Positions 11,606 to 24,289 of a DNA stretch of 64,000 bases are shown here, in pieces. Numbering within the stretch: position 1 is the stretch's first letter; each line of letters starts with the position of its first letter. Made by a program: the position numbers and the translations under genes. Under the pieces are notes generated by a model, which was given only the letters and a program-made list of their open reading frames with translations, searched no databases and was not told the DNA's origin. Origin of the DNA: Argentina anserina (lineage: Eukaryota; Streptophyta; Magnoliopsida; Rosales; Rosaceae). Where the stretch lies: positions 17,174,001 through 17,238,000 of the forward strand of contig NC_065877.1 of assembly GCF_933775445.1 (NCBI RefSeq), written 5' to 3'.

Positions 11606-12800
11606 GTTACGACCTAGATTTTTTATTGTAATTATTACCGTTATGTTTAGGTATAGTCATTATTTTTATCCTAATCTTAACAGTTATGCTTTTGTTTGGG
11701 TCAGAAAGACTTTAATTAACTCGTAGACTCTGAGTAGTCTAAATTGGAGTTCCGACGGAGGAAAATTTCTTTCGGAAAGTTACTATTTTCAATGGAGAGT
11801 TTTAAAGAAGGAAGTTTCTATTTTGGGAAAGGAAAGACAGACAAAAAGAGAGATACCAAAAAAAAAAAGCAGAGTAGCTGATTTTCTCGGGCCCCGTACC
11901 GCCACCTTCTCCTCGTCAGATTGTCGCCGTCTGATCATACTAGACCGGTGCATAGGTCTCGTTCGAAATCTTACTCAATCCTCGACATTTTTGAGTTGGT
12001 GGCCGGCCCTATTTCGCCGTTGTTCAGGAGCGTTGAGATCCGCAAGCCCACCGCCATAGAAATCTTTTTTTGGTCAGACCTCCTCCCTCCAGTCACTAAA
12101 CCTCAAATTTCTTGTTGAGTTTTGCTTATCTCAATCTCATCGACATTCTCACAAAAGGAAATGAGCCAATTCGAAGTGGGTAAGAAGTTTGAACAATCTA
12201 GGGTTTTGAAAATGATATTTTTCGGATTTGTTTCAATTCGACCATTCTGAGTTGAAATTGGTTGTTGTTGTAATTGAGAAAGTTGTTGAGCGTATTGTGT
12301 AGATTAACCTGTTAAAATTTGGTATTTGGTTGGAGTTTGGTTGTGGGCTGCCACTGTTAGCGGTGCCGCCACCTTTTTAGGTAGTTTTGGTGTTGGTTTA
12401 AAGTGCAGCTGCGAGTGTAGAATAGAATTCCCAATTTTACTTAAGGTGAAGGGTGATATGTGAGAATCAAACATTTATAGAGGTAGTATTTCTCTAAGTT
12501 GGGTAGTGATTATAGAGAAGAAACCATTTATAGAATATAGCCAAATTAATAGCTTAGATAGATGAAGTGTGTTGGTGAAGCGGGGGAGATTTGGGATAAC
12601 TTTCAATTAGTTAGGAAAGATCAAGGATGTGAGAACGAGTTTAAGAGTCCGTAATTCTATTATTTAATCATTTTTAGTTGATTTGTTAATTGAAACTCGT
12701 CTCTTAAACAGGATGTGAGGTAACTCAAGGTCAAGAAACTTCAAACCGACACCTGGCGTAGTTGGTTATAGTGAGTGGATAATTATTTTGAAGTAAATGC
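11606..12800 (+). mobile_element. Probable LTR fragment of a chromovirus-like gypsy element
   Basis: Begins TGTTACGACCTAGATTTTTTA, resembling other TGT-start LTRs in the window (29787, 47019), and holds a long untranslated, exon-like GC-richer stretch (11880-12060) followed by donor-like GTGAGTGG (12771), typical of large chromovirus LTRs. The right end was not found, and there are no domains inside. The right boundary is approximate. Confidence 0.35.
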
Positions 12801-14206
12801 ATGCATGATTAATTGAATGTCTCTATTTTCTTGAAAAATAGTTCTTGATTTATGAATGTTGAGTTGAAAATGGGATTTTCGGGAATTTATGCTCTATTTA
12901 AATTACACCTATTAATTTCATTGATTTTGGTTTGGATATTTATTCGAAAATGAGATTTCTAAAATTTATATGATTTAACCAAAGCTATGTTTGTATGTTT
13001 GAGATCAAAAGGAAGAAGTATGCAGTCTCAAATGAGGGAAGGTTCATCCGGCCATAAACAGAAAAAAAAAAAAGGAAAGAAAAGAAGAAAAAAGAAGGAG
13101 AAGACTAAGAGATATTTCATAAGAATGCATGTGGCCTAAAAGAAGGGAGAATGCATGTCACCAACAAAGATGATCATCATTAAATGGTGAAGGAAAGAAG
13201 AAAAGAAAAAGGAAAGAAAAAATCAGCCCATAACCATGCAGTCCCTCTCCCTCATTCCTCTATAAATAGGTGGCATTTTTTCACATTGGCATCACTTCTC
13301 CTTTGCAAATCTACACCGAAACTCTGCCAAAATAACTCCACAACTCACCACAAAAATCAACAGCTTTTCCTCCATCTCCATTCACTACTCACCTATGGGT
13401 CATTGTATTTTTGTAACTTTAAGATACTTTGTCTATGAAGATCTTTTTGTTTTGTGGATGTTTATTCTTTGGTTTTGTATATTGTTGAATAATTTCATAT
13501 TTTATTTGTTATTTATGACAATTTGCAATCCTTATATTATAACAATTTATTTATATGTGATTCAATTCATGTATTCTTCATTGCATTTATATGTTTTTAG
13601 TTAATTTTTAGATATGTGCAACCGATTTTAGTGTTTAAATTCAGTTTTTGTGATATTGGGTGCTATTTTCATCTACCAATTTGGTACGCATCAAAACATG
13701 CGATGAGTAGATTTGGTTTGTATCAATTTAAAGGGTTTAAAATTCTGAAAATTTGCATGTATCTCATGGTGAGTGACGCCGCCATGTTAACATATCTCTG
13801 ATAAAACTTTTGGGCTTATATGTTTCCTTGTTTAATTTATACGTTGAATGTCTTCAAACGGGTTAGCATTAAGTTTAGGATTTGGCTCTGAGTTAGTTCT
13901 AAATACTTAAGAAGTCTTACAACAATTAGATGACCGCTAAGGCTCTAATTAGATTGGAACTAAAAATATGTAAATATGTGTTGAATGCATAATTGAAACT
14001 GAATGTGTAATTGTTATGTGTTTTTAAGATTGTTTTGATGAAACTTTGTAAAATAGGAGTCGATCATGTAAACAGTAGTTTATGTTTTATTTTTACGTAA
14101 TAATTAGATAAATATTTTTAAATCCACATTTTTATTTGTTAACACTTTTAAGTCTAAATTTCACTTCAATTCCCGGAACAGAACTATCTCTGCTTATTAT
14201 ATACAA
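12801..14206. other. Unassigned AT-rich sequence with a purine-rich tract
   Basis: No recognised gene. A purine-only run (A/G, 13057-13110, repeated 13184-13225) resembles a polypurine tract or simple repeat. Short open frames at 13184-13801 have no domain features. Confidence 0.35.
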
Positions 14207-14210
14207 ACGA

Positions 14211-15833
14211 TGACATTTTACAGGATTCATTGTGAGACGCTCACACGTCGCCTCAAGCAGTATAATGCAAGAGGATATCGTTACAAGCCGGGGATCCAAA
14301 CCAGAGAATGAATCACAAACCAAACAACAACGAATTCACAAATAGGATATAAGTTTCGAAGATTACGCTTTAAGGACAGAAAATAAAACCGAAACTACTA
14401 TGTACAAGTGATCAATCAACCAACACACAAACAATCACCAAACAAATCATTATGAACCTAAAATAACAAATTCCAATCTCATTCAAGTTCATGCCGTATG
14501 TATCTCTAACAACTCAGAATTGATCATGCAATTAGGGTCTTTTGAGGTTATCCTATCACATTGACACTTAACACATTCAAGTTTAACCCCGAGCCTTACA
14601 AGAAATCTAACACACTAACCCTAATGTGCCACCCAAGTAACAAGTAGAGAAACGTGTTCAAAGCACAAGTCCAAACCGAAACCTAGATAGTCATGCTACG
14701 CCCCAAGCATACATAACAACCTAAGCAAATAATTAGTGAATATCACAAAGAAAAAAAATAACTAATTAACCCCAAGCACCATAACTGTTTGTACCTTTGG
14801 ATAATTAACACATGCAATCATCAACCCCAAGTATCAATCACACATGAAACATAAGAACACACTGAAAATTCTCTAAGTATATGAAAAAAAGCATCACGGC
14901 AAGAAAACCTAAAATCATAGATTGAAATCGAAAACTTCTAATTCATTACATAATTCGAAAATCCAAAACAATCTTATAGACAAGATCATAATAAACTTTA
15001 ATAAAACCTAAATAGAAATCAACCAAGAACAAAAACATCAAAAATCGAAATCTAAAGATGAAGTTCATCGTATACACTTTATGTTATTCCTCCAAGGCTT
15101 CACAAGAAACTAGCACGAAAATTTCCAAGGAATGGATGTCCTAGGTTCTAAGCTTTGGACAAAAAAGATGATGAAGGGCTAGATAGTTCACATTCTAAGG
15201 TTCTTGGTCTTGAGGATGTGTTTGGACAGAGCTTTAGCTAGTACTTTGGCGCAAGGATTGATGATGAATATATGTCCATGTCGTGCTCTATATATAAAGA
15301 GCAAATCATACCCCTAGCCGTCCCCATGAGGAAATAGAATCAGATATGGAAGCTGATATCTTATTTGATATGAACTTTGATTTTTAAATCTAACTCCAAC
15401 TCTGAATGAGAAACCAAATACGCAAGGGAGATTGTCCTTGGGCTACTTCTCCAAATCCAACATGACTTTGACTTCACACGACAACAAGCTTTCCTTGTCA
15501 AACTCGAGAAATAGTCTTCTTGTTCTTCTAGGAATGCATTACGGCTCCACTCCTAGTCCATATAGGATTCGTCTTTTCTGAAAAGAATCGATAAATTAAA
15601 AATAGGAAAGAATGAGAATAGGAAAGTAGAGTCATAGTCGAGTAGGGAATCATAGCTCAATATGGATTTGCAACACTTATCACATTTTCATCATCAAATC
15701 ACTCATATTCGAGTTAAGCTCTTCCTATACACGTATTCATACAGAATGAACTAAAACACATTAAATAAAAAGTAATAAAGAGTAAGAATATGACATATAT
15801 ACATTCAGAACGTCACACTTTGTGATCTTATCA
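14211..15833 (-). mobile_element. Solo LTR of the TGATA family, minus orientation
   Basis: The right end, CACTTTGTGATCTTATCA, and internal blocks (TATCGTTACAAGCCGGGGATCC, split here by position: 14276-14297; GTGATCAATCAACCAACACA near 14407) match LTRs at 36815, 40825 and 54856. The sequence ACGAT occurs at 14207-14211 and 15834-15838; a one-base ambiguity at the left edge remains. Length of about 1.62 kb agrees with the 1588-bp LTR at 36815. No internal domain flanks it. Confidence 0.75.
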
Positions 15834-16179
15834 ACGATTACTAGACCTACGACTAAGAGCTCTGTGTTCTCGGCATCTACAATGAGCGGCTCTGCGACGA
15901 GAAGGTCAAGTGGAGTACTCTTGATGCCTATTTGTACTTGCTTATTTATCCCAACGACTCCTATCTCGTCGTTGGTGGGTAAAATCAAGATAGAAGATGA
16001 AGGGAACAAGGGGAGGGTAGAATAGGGCAGTAACACCAGGTCCCTTGCGTGGGCCAACCTTAATGTCAAAGAGGATCGGGTGCCCACAACAAATTTCTTC
16101 CAACCTCCTTTGTGTTCATGTATTGAGACGAAAGTTTTGTCTTCAACTTTGGGCTTGAAGCAAAAGTATCAAATTTTGA
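15834..16179. other. Unassigned sequence between two LTRs
   Basis: Moderate-GC sequence with short open frames on both strands (15761-16087 minus and 15822-16025 plus), overlapping each other. Neither has recognisable domains. It may be part of an older element. Confidence 0.3.
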
Positions 16180-16670
16180 TTATTAATCTTTACTGAGGGG
16201 CAGTAATTCTGTTACTGAGAGGTCATAATTTTATTTCAGTAATAATTCTAATACTAGTAATAATAGTTTATTGAAGGCCAATAAGTTTAATTATTATTGA
16301 GGTATAGTAATAATAATATTTATTATTTTGATACGGTGATAATTATTTTACTAAGTGGTGGTATAATTTGGTTTACTAAAAGTTGGTAATTTATTGTTTG
16401 AAGTTACCAGACATCAGTTATGATATTTTGGAATTCATAACATATTTATTTAGAGTTAGTAATTTATTATTGAACGTTACTACATCAATTTATTATTTGG
16501 GGTTATTATGAGTGAATAATTTATTACTAGGGGTTTTTGAGATTAGTAATCTATTATTAAATGTTACTGGGGCTAGTAATTCAATGCTTAGAGTTATTGT
16601 ATATCAATAATACACCATAGTTGAGATTATAACATGCTTAGAGTCAGTAATTTATTATTGGACGTTACTA
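16180..16670. repeat. Degenerate short-repeat block (AGTAATTTATTATTG / GTTACT)
   Basis: About 490 bp composed of loosely repeated words around AGTAATTTATTATTGAACG and GTTACT, spaced irregularly by roughly 30-60 bp. The block stops exactly at the LTR start at 16673. No coding capacity. Confidence 0.6.
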
Positions 16671-16672
16671 TG

Positions 16673-17467
16673 TGATACACCTCAAACCTTTTAACCTTCT
16701 TACGATTTACTTTTACTTTTTACTCAGATCGAGAGTTGTACTAAGTATAACGACTCTAAAAGTTTACTTTTTAATGTGTAAGTTTTTACAGAAAACTTCC
16801 TTCACGAAAGTTTTAAGGCTCATCAATACGAGTTTGTGGGCATGCGACACGCCATAATCAAAGTTCTTATGAAAAAGTTACAAATCAAAAACTATATTCG
16901 CGCATTCATCTCCATAGCCCTTTTTCTTTAGGCCTTTTAGGCATTTTTGGAAATTGTATAAATAAGGGGGTTGAAAGGAGGAAAATGAGAAATTTTCAGA
17001 AATTCAAAAATCGTGCCACTGTTCACCAAGTAACCTAGTTTCCGTCTCTAGCGCCAATCATCATTGTTCGGCCATCGATCGGAACGCTACTGGTGCCAAT
17101 CGATCTGCCTCGCCATTTCTAGTCGATCCATACTAGTTTAACGCTACACCAACCACCATACGCGATGCAACAATGACTGCAAGTTCAAGCAGAAGCCAAC
17201 ACCATCGTGCGGCCTGTTTCTGACGACTCTGGAGCTCGGGGCTACTGCAAATCGACATTATTCTTCTCTCTGGGATCGAATCAATCGGAGTTAGGCTGGG
17301 ATTTGGCCTACATCGTGATTTCAAATTCGGTGCACTATTATGAATTTCAAAGGGGTTTTCCAACCACTTTCCGGCCGATCTGGACTTCGACATAGGTATG
17401 AAAAATGTGTATTTTCGTGTGATCTACAACTTTGATGTTGGGGTGAAGTTGTTTTGGAGAGGTTGAG
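16673..17467 (+). mobile_element. Truncated LTR of the TGATAC family, plus orientation
   Basis: Starts TGATACACCTCAAACC and aligns with the minus strand of 43600-44370 (shared GAGAGTTGTACTAAG, AAAGTTGTAGAGCTCAT-like words, TATAAATA region, then GATCTACAACTTTGATGTTGG). It is interrupted at 17468 by another LTR-like sequence in the opposite orientation. Confidence 0.6.
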
Positions 17468-19474
17468 TGTCACATCCCGAGAAGGGATGCAAGCAGTATG
17501 TTAAGGAAAATAGACGAGAAAGAAACGAATTAAGTAAAGAAGTCTTACTTAGAATACTCGGAACATAAAACAAAACATGTTAAAGGTGTACAACTTCAAA
17601 GAATTTAAACTTGTACACTTCTATATAACAAGAACCTAGCTAGAAGCTCAAGACAAATGAATAACTACACTTTACATTTCTGCAAAATAGAAGAGTTTAC
17701 AAAGTGTAGGATAGTGGAAGATATAATAGTAATGCACAACCGATCCTAGCGACTAATAAGGCCAAACTGTTGACCTCAAAAGTCGAGGCTAACCGCCTCT
17801 GTTGCAACAACAAAGGAGCGAGAGTGTCTTCACCAACGGAATAGAACCCAGATTGGGAATTTACCTTTTCTTTCATTCCTAAATCTAGAAATCCAAGATA
17901 GGAGTCATTTCTTTGTTTCTAGTGAATTCCATAATCAATAATATGTGCTCCCACTTGCTCCAACTCCAATTCAATCCAAACAGAGACATTAAAAGAACAC
18001 AAATTAACACAACAGCTCAAAGTGTGTTCTACAACCCAAATTGGAATTCACCAACTTAATCAACATACATACATCATGTTCTTTACCCTTTAGTTTAATT
18101 CCAGAATTTGGAATCTCTAACAGTAGCTTCTCCATGCTCCATATGGTTTCCAATATCGAGTTCTAGGCTTTTGCTCCTCACCCAAACTTAAACGTTTTAC
18201 CAAAAAGATAGTTTGACGATCCAAAGCTCCTCATCAACTCTTGCCACACCAGAGTCACAAGGAAATGCAAAGACGTATACGAACCCAGGAAAAAGAGGAA
18301 AGAAGTTTAGGTTCGAAATTAGAGGAAATAGGTACACCACCGAAGTGAAATAAAAGAGAAAAGATAAGCTTACCGTCATTTCGTCAAAGAGATGCCGAGA
18401 AAGTTAGGGGTCTTGCAGAAGAATTCGATACCACCTCCAACCCAAACGTCATCGGAAGAGGAGGAACACAGAGATGTTCATCGGTGAACTCAAACCCATA
18501 AAAGAAAAGGGGTTTTAGTGAACTAATCATAAATCACGAAACTGAAGATTGGAGATAAGATATAAATGGGCAACGATCCAAGCTTACCAATGAAGTAGTC
18601 ATGGGTTTCGTCGGAGCTCGATTTCCTTAAATCTTGATTGATTCCCAAATTGACATCTTCTGCTTTTCGGGCTGTAAGCTTGATCTATCAACATCAATAG
18701 AGAGGAGAAATAGAGAGGAATGTAATGGTGAGATTGCATGTTGGAAGATTGTTGTGTTGGCGGTGCTAGATGGCAAGAAAGGAGGTTGGAGTTCCTGGAA
18801 GAATAAGAGAGTTTGGTTCTGTGTTTCTGTCGAATAAAGAAAAACACTGAGGTGGAAGACCAGAGCTTATTCGACGCACGGGCCGTATAAATGCACGGGT
18901 CGGTTGCAGAGGCACGCTAAGAATGCAATTTGGCTGTTGTTGGACAGCACCACACATTACCAGCAAGTGGCAGCACACAACTCCTTCTCTAAAAAGAAAA
19001 CAAAAAAAAAACCCTTCTGTGGGTACAGATACTTCCTCTCGTCCCCCACCTCATCTATAATATCAGATCTCGGCACTTCTCAACTGATTTTGATTTTCGA
19101 TTGCTGCATCCTACTTCTCATCTCATACTACATCTTCATCGGAGCCGTCCCGCTTCTGTACACATTCGCTTTGTGCCACCGATCCGCCGCTCAAGGTGTT
19201 CACGTACGATCTGCACACAGTCGCAATGTGCCACCGGTCCGTCGCTATGAATCTGGGCCGTGTTCAATTTCGACGATGAAGGTGAGGGAATGGTGATGAT
19301 GGTCAATGAAGAACTAGCGGCGAGGGTTTGCAGAAAAATGAAAGATTAGCGGGGGGTTTATCTCTTGATATATTTTGTTCTGGTGAATGAATTTGATTTG
19401 GGTGGGATTTTGGGTATTGTTTTGAATTTTATTTTATATTAATCCTTAAGATTTAGAATTAATAAGAATTTAAG
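17468..19474 (-). mobile_element. LTR-like sequence, minus orientation (boundaries uncertain)
   Basis: Opens with TGTCACATCCCGAGAAGG, the reverse complement of a typical ...TGTGACA LTR end. The minus strand carries short GC-richer exon-like segments and donor-like GGTAAGC (18369), as in large chromovirus LTRs. The right limit could not be set; the part from 18990 to 19474 may be a different repeat. No protein domain was seen. Confidence 0.35.
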
Positions 19475-21250
19475 ACGTACCATATATGGATAGAAAGCTG
19501 TGTGAGTCTAGTTTCTGTAGAATTTAGAATCAAATCAATATCTTATTCCTACATGGAGATATGACCGAATCATTAGTCGGAGGTCCGGTGAGCTCGGCAA
19601 AATTATCTCAGCCATTGATTTGCTTTTGATCCAAGGGCTGTGAGGGAATGTTGGACCTTGTTTCTCCTACATATAGAGCACAAATATATATCATAATCAC
19701 TATAAATTCCTGCACCAAATAATGTCAAAGAAGACATGCGGCAAATTAATGAGAAGATGTAAGAAAGTCAAAGAAGACATGCAACAAATTAATGAGAAGA
19801 GATAAGAAAAATTAAACATGGCTGCAAAAATTAAGTTCTTACTGGCTCCCTAATTCAAAAGAAGAAATTTGTGCAAAAGAAATCAGCATTAAAGGATGAA
19901 GAAAATATGCAATTAATGTCCAATCCTTATAAAAATCAGAATTCTGGCATTGCAGGTCATCCAAATTTGACAAGCTCCTCGGACAGCTCACAATGACTCT
20001 GAAAATGCATGATATATGGATGAAAAGCTATGGGAGTCTATTTTTAAATACCGTTGGAATCACCTCAATATCTATGTGTTAGAGAACGTTATGGCCAGAA
20101 CAAGGCACAAATGTCAGATTTCCTGAATTGAGAAAATCTAGGAAACCTCAACCAATTTGGTTTCAATTTTGTGGAATTTGTGGCCAGCCTCCCTTGGGTT
20201 TCTTCCTCTATATATAGCACCTCATTTCCATAGAAAAAGATCATCAACCTTGCATACAAGTATAGCCAAAGCTCTGCTTAAACACTTTCATTCACCAAGA
20301 ACCATAGAATCCGAATTCAGCACCCTTCACCATATTTTCTGTCCAAAGCTTGGGAGCCTAGGATACCATACTCTTGAAGATTTCATGCTACCTTTGTAAG
20401 GAAACTTGGGAGGAGAATTATAAAGTGTAACTCTATGATTTTCATGTTTAGTTTTCGGGTTTTTATGTTCTTGTTTTTGGATAATTTATATTTAGGTTTT
20501 ATTAAAGTTATTTTTATTCTTGTCTATGCGATATTTGTAACTTTTGAAGGACATGATGAATTAAGGTTTTAGATTTTAATTTAATGACTTTAGGTTTTAT
20601 GCCATGAGTTTATGTTCATGTATGTTCTTGATTAATTTTCGGTGTGTTCTTATATTGCATGTGTGATTAAGACAAGTAGTTGATGTTGCATATGTTAATC
20701 ATTCAAAGTTAAAAACGATTTTGATACAAGTAGTTGATTAATTGTTTGTCCTTTGTTCTTCCACCGATTATGATCTAAATTTCAACATTGGATAAGTGCT
20801 TAAACATGTTGATTTCTCTATGTGATATGTAATTGCATGATAAATTGGTATGTTAGATGTCGTTGCAAGACAAGTAGTTGAGCTCGATAGTATCCATGTA
20901 TTAGGAAACAAGTAGGGACTTGATGCAGAATCGAACTTAAGATGAACTATGATACCTACGGCATGAACATGATTGAGAATAGATTTCGATGGCTTTGTTC
21001 TTATGTAATTTGTTTGGTGATTGCTTATGTGTTAGTTGGTTGATCACATGTATATATTAGTTTCGGTTTTATTTTCTGTTTTGATACCGAACCTACATCC
21101 CAAAATCCTCAAACTCTTATGAATTCATTGTTAAATATTTGTGATTCTTTACCCTGGTTGGATCCCTAGTTTGTGAACGATATCCTCTTTCTTTATACTA
21201 CTAATGATGCTTACAGGGTTAATATTGATCTCGAGTAATCGAACCGATCA
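19475..21250 (+). repeat. 5'-truncated LTR of the gypsy element
   Basis: Matches 55270-57021 of the solo LTR (shared GTGAGTCTAGTTTCTGTAG, TGACCGAATCATT, ATCCAAGGGCT, and the ending TCGAGTAATCGAACCGATCA). The part equal to 54856-55270 is missing. A TATATATAGCACCTCATTTCC stretch (20211-20231) is a likely LTR TATA region, since transcripts of this type start shortly downstream. Confidence 0.8.
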
Positions 21251-21695
21251 TCTAAACACCCAAGTTTGAGTCCAGCTGAGTAAGGGGCACGCTCTTCATA
21301 CAATTGACATACAACTCGGTGATGGGGGGTCGATAGGGAGTTCGCCCTCTATAGTTCAACAAATGAGTCCTACCATGTTCACTATCCATAATTGAGCTAC
21401 ACGGCCTTATGAAACAAAGATTTGATCTTGTGTCTAGACATCCATACTTAGGCCGCATGTCCACCTCGGTTTACAACTTATAATCAATTGATCATTCAAT
21501 CATTAATGGAAAAATGAACTTGTGAATTGTATGAACTTGGTAAACGTAAAGAACTAACTTTGTAACATGACAACATAGTTGTCGTGCCTCTTCCATAAGT
21601 GTGCCATGTATATGTCTAAGGAAGAGCACGTTTCTTGTCTTCATTTTGTGTTGTTCAATGCTAACTTTCTAACTTTTATTTTACAGGAATTATGT

Positions 21696-23529
21696 ATGTC
21701 CACTATATCTAAGAAAACACAAGTGCTTAAAGATCGAATTCAAGCACTTTGAGACTTACAAAAATCTTTCTCGGGTGGACCCTTAGATTTCGAATCATCT
21801 CCAAGCAATTCAATCTTGAACTCTTCACCTAGATCAAAGACAAACACAATTCCGGACTGTGGCCTAGTTCCTGCCGGTGCTCCAATGGCACTCAAGATTG
21901 CTTTCATCCCCACCACCCCTGAATCACCTTCATGCATTGCTTTCACTCCACCTAATGAAGCCAACTTCTCCATTCCGGTTCAATTGCTTGGGCAGCTGCC
22001 TAACGACTCTGGTTTCTCAATGGAAAACCCTAATGTTCACATGAGGGAGTTGTTGGACATTGCAAGCAATCAATTCATCATCTTTCTCAAGAAGGCTTGA
22101 GGTTGCTTTTGTTTCCATTTACTCTTAAGGACGATGCTAAGCATTGGTTGTACTCTCTGCATGCGGGAATTATCACCACATGAGACGAAATGACTAGGAG
22201 GTTCTTGAAGCAATTCTTCCACGCTCAACTCACGAAAAGACTAAGGAGGGATATTCAGAACTTCACTCAAAAGCATGATGATTCACTCTACGAGGCATGG
22301 GAGGAATTTCAAGAACTACAAAGGACGTGCCATCACCATTGTATTTCGCTGGATGACTTGGTGCAATTCTTCTATGAAGGACTCGACACCACTAACAAGA
22401 GTATGGTGAATTCGGCATGTGGCTGTACATTCATGAACAAGACCAGTCAAGAAGCTTACACCTTAATTGATGACTTGGCCGACAACAATCGCCAATTTAG
22501 TTCCAAGGATTAGAGAGGAAACAAGAGCCGTCGGGTGTATGAGGTTGATACAATGAATCAAATGGCTACTTAGAAAGAAAGCTTGACGTCCTTGTCAAGG
22601 CATTCAATGGTTCGAGCATCAACACTCAAGCGTGTGCAATTTGTTCATTGAAGGACCACATAACCGAGAATTGTCCAAATGGTGCAATGACTGAAGAGGA
22701 GTTGAACTTCATGGGGCAACAAAGGCCTACGTATGATCCTTATTCGAACACACACAATCCTGGACTTAGAGACCATCCCAACTTTCATTGGAACAACAAT
22801 GCTCAACCGTCCAATGCTCAAGGTCAAGGACCTTGTCCTTCAGGTTTGTTTGTGCGGCCTTAGGTACCTTAAGGTTCTGTTCCTTTTAACTCCAATGTTC
22901 ATGGTTCGAATAATGCATCTGCACCTAACTATGATGAACTTTTAAAGTCTGTTGCTCAAGGGCAACAAAATTTAAACTCTGCTACTGAAGCTTTAGTTAC
23001 AGGTCAACAAGCTCATTCTAAAGACATAATCGAGCTTAAGAAGCAGATGAGACAAGTGATCGACTTCATGGTTAAGATCCATGAAGGAGGTAAGTTACCA
23101 AGCCAAACTGAGCCAAATCTGAATGTGAAGGCCATGATGGCAAGAAGTGGCAGGCTCTTATATGCTCCATTGCAGCCAATCAAGAAGGCCATGCCTTCTA
23201 AAGACAAAGAGGCCGAAAATTTCAATGCAAATGACCTAGAGAAGGACCATGCCTCCTCTAAGGTCCATGATGCCGTGCCTCTGCCCCAAAGTAATCATGC
23301 CATGCATAAGACAGGTAAGGATCCTAACTCTAGTGGTTTGGTTTCAACTAATGCTCTTCCTCGTGATCCCTTCCCCAATAGATTCACAAAGAAGAAGAAA
23401 GATGACTCTGATCAAGCCATGCTCGACATCTTTAAGAAGTTAGAAGTGAACATGCCTCTCATTGAATGCATTCAACAAATCCCGAAGTACGCTAAGTTTC
23501 TGAAGGAGTTGTGCACAATAAGAGGATGA
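21696..23529 (+). pseudogene. gag of the gypsy element (broken)
   Basis: Starts at ATG 21696, with TGA as codon 19 (21750-21752). An N-terminal region to 22100 is followed by a frameshift, then the conserved capsid part: LFPFTLKDDAKHWL near 22105, TGA at about 22177 where the family has Trp, and RRFLKQFFHAQLTKRLR to 22513. A CX2CX4HX4C zinc knuckle, CAICSLKDHITENC, lies at 22633-22674. The C-terminal linker (23047-23529) has Lys-rich segments and an ECIQQIPKYAKFLKELC ending typical of Athila-like gag just before protease. Role: virus-like particle formation and RNA binding. It is non-functional because of at least four stops and one frameshift. Confidence 0.8.
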
Positions 23530-23580
23530 CTCGAGAGAAGGAAGTGGTCATAATGAGTTAGACGGTCTCAGCCGTGCTAC

Positions 23581-24283
23581 ATGAAGCTACCACCTAAGCT
23601 CAAGGATCCAGAGAGTTTTTCTATCCCTTATACAATCGGTAACACAAAGTTTCATAAGATAATGCTAGACTTAGTGCCTTACTACATTTATGCTAACTTA
23701 GGTCTAGGAGATTTGAAAAAAGATAGTGTGGTTATCCGAGTAGCTGATTGTTCCAACAAAGTCCCTTTGGGCTATGTTGAAGATGTTCTTGTGCAAGTTT
23801 CGAGCTTGATATTCCCTGCGGACTTCTATGTCCTTGACATGGAGCCAACTGAAGTAGATGACAAAGAGGTCCCTATTCTGTTGGGGCGTCACTTTATGAG
23901 GACTACAAGTACGAAGATTGATGTGTTTAGTGGATCACTCACCTTTGAGTTCGATGGTGAAGTGATTAGCTTCAACATCTTTGAAGCCATGAGGTATCCC
24001 CTTTTAGAATTAAGTGATTGTTTTTTCAGTTGACATTCTTGATTCCCTTGAAAATAACTATCTAGATACCTTGGGACATGACGAGTTGGCACTCATCATT
24101 GCCCACGGGGCCGGATTTGCAAGTGATGGCTCCAACGTTTCTGAGTTGGAACCCAATGATGTCGTGCCATCTTTTGAACTAGAGAATGTGACCTCTCTTA
24201 AGGTTTTGCCACGTGAGGTAAATTATGTCTCTCCTAATCCAATTCTCTTAACCACTAACAAGAATCTTCCTTCTGTGGTGTAA
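23581..24283 (+). pseudogene. Retropepsin-like protease region of the gypsy element
   Basis: Fold order of plant gypsy proteases is visible: PKLKDPESFSIPYTIG, then LDLVPYYIYANLGLGDL where the family has L-D-x-G-A-S-x-N-L, then FYVLDME and PILLGRHFMRT...IDV. The catalytic Asp is kept, but the following Gly-Ala is replaced by Val-Pro, which should destroy activity. Frame breaks at about 24033, and a second open stretch runs to 24283 before the RT. Confidence 0.75.
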
Positions 24284-24289
24284 ACCCCA

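Noticed and set aside
18599..19296. Small genes on both strands near 18.6-19.3 kb
   Set aside because: Overlapping frames on both strands, no domains, inside LTR-like sequence.
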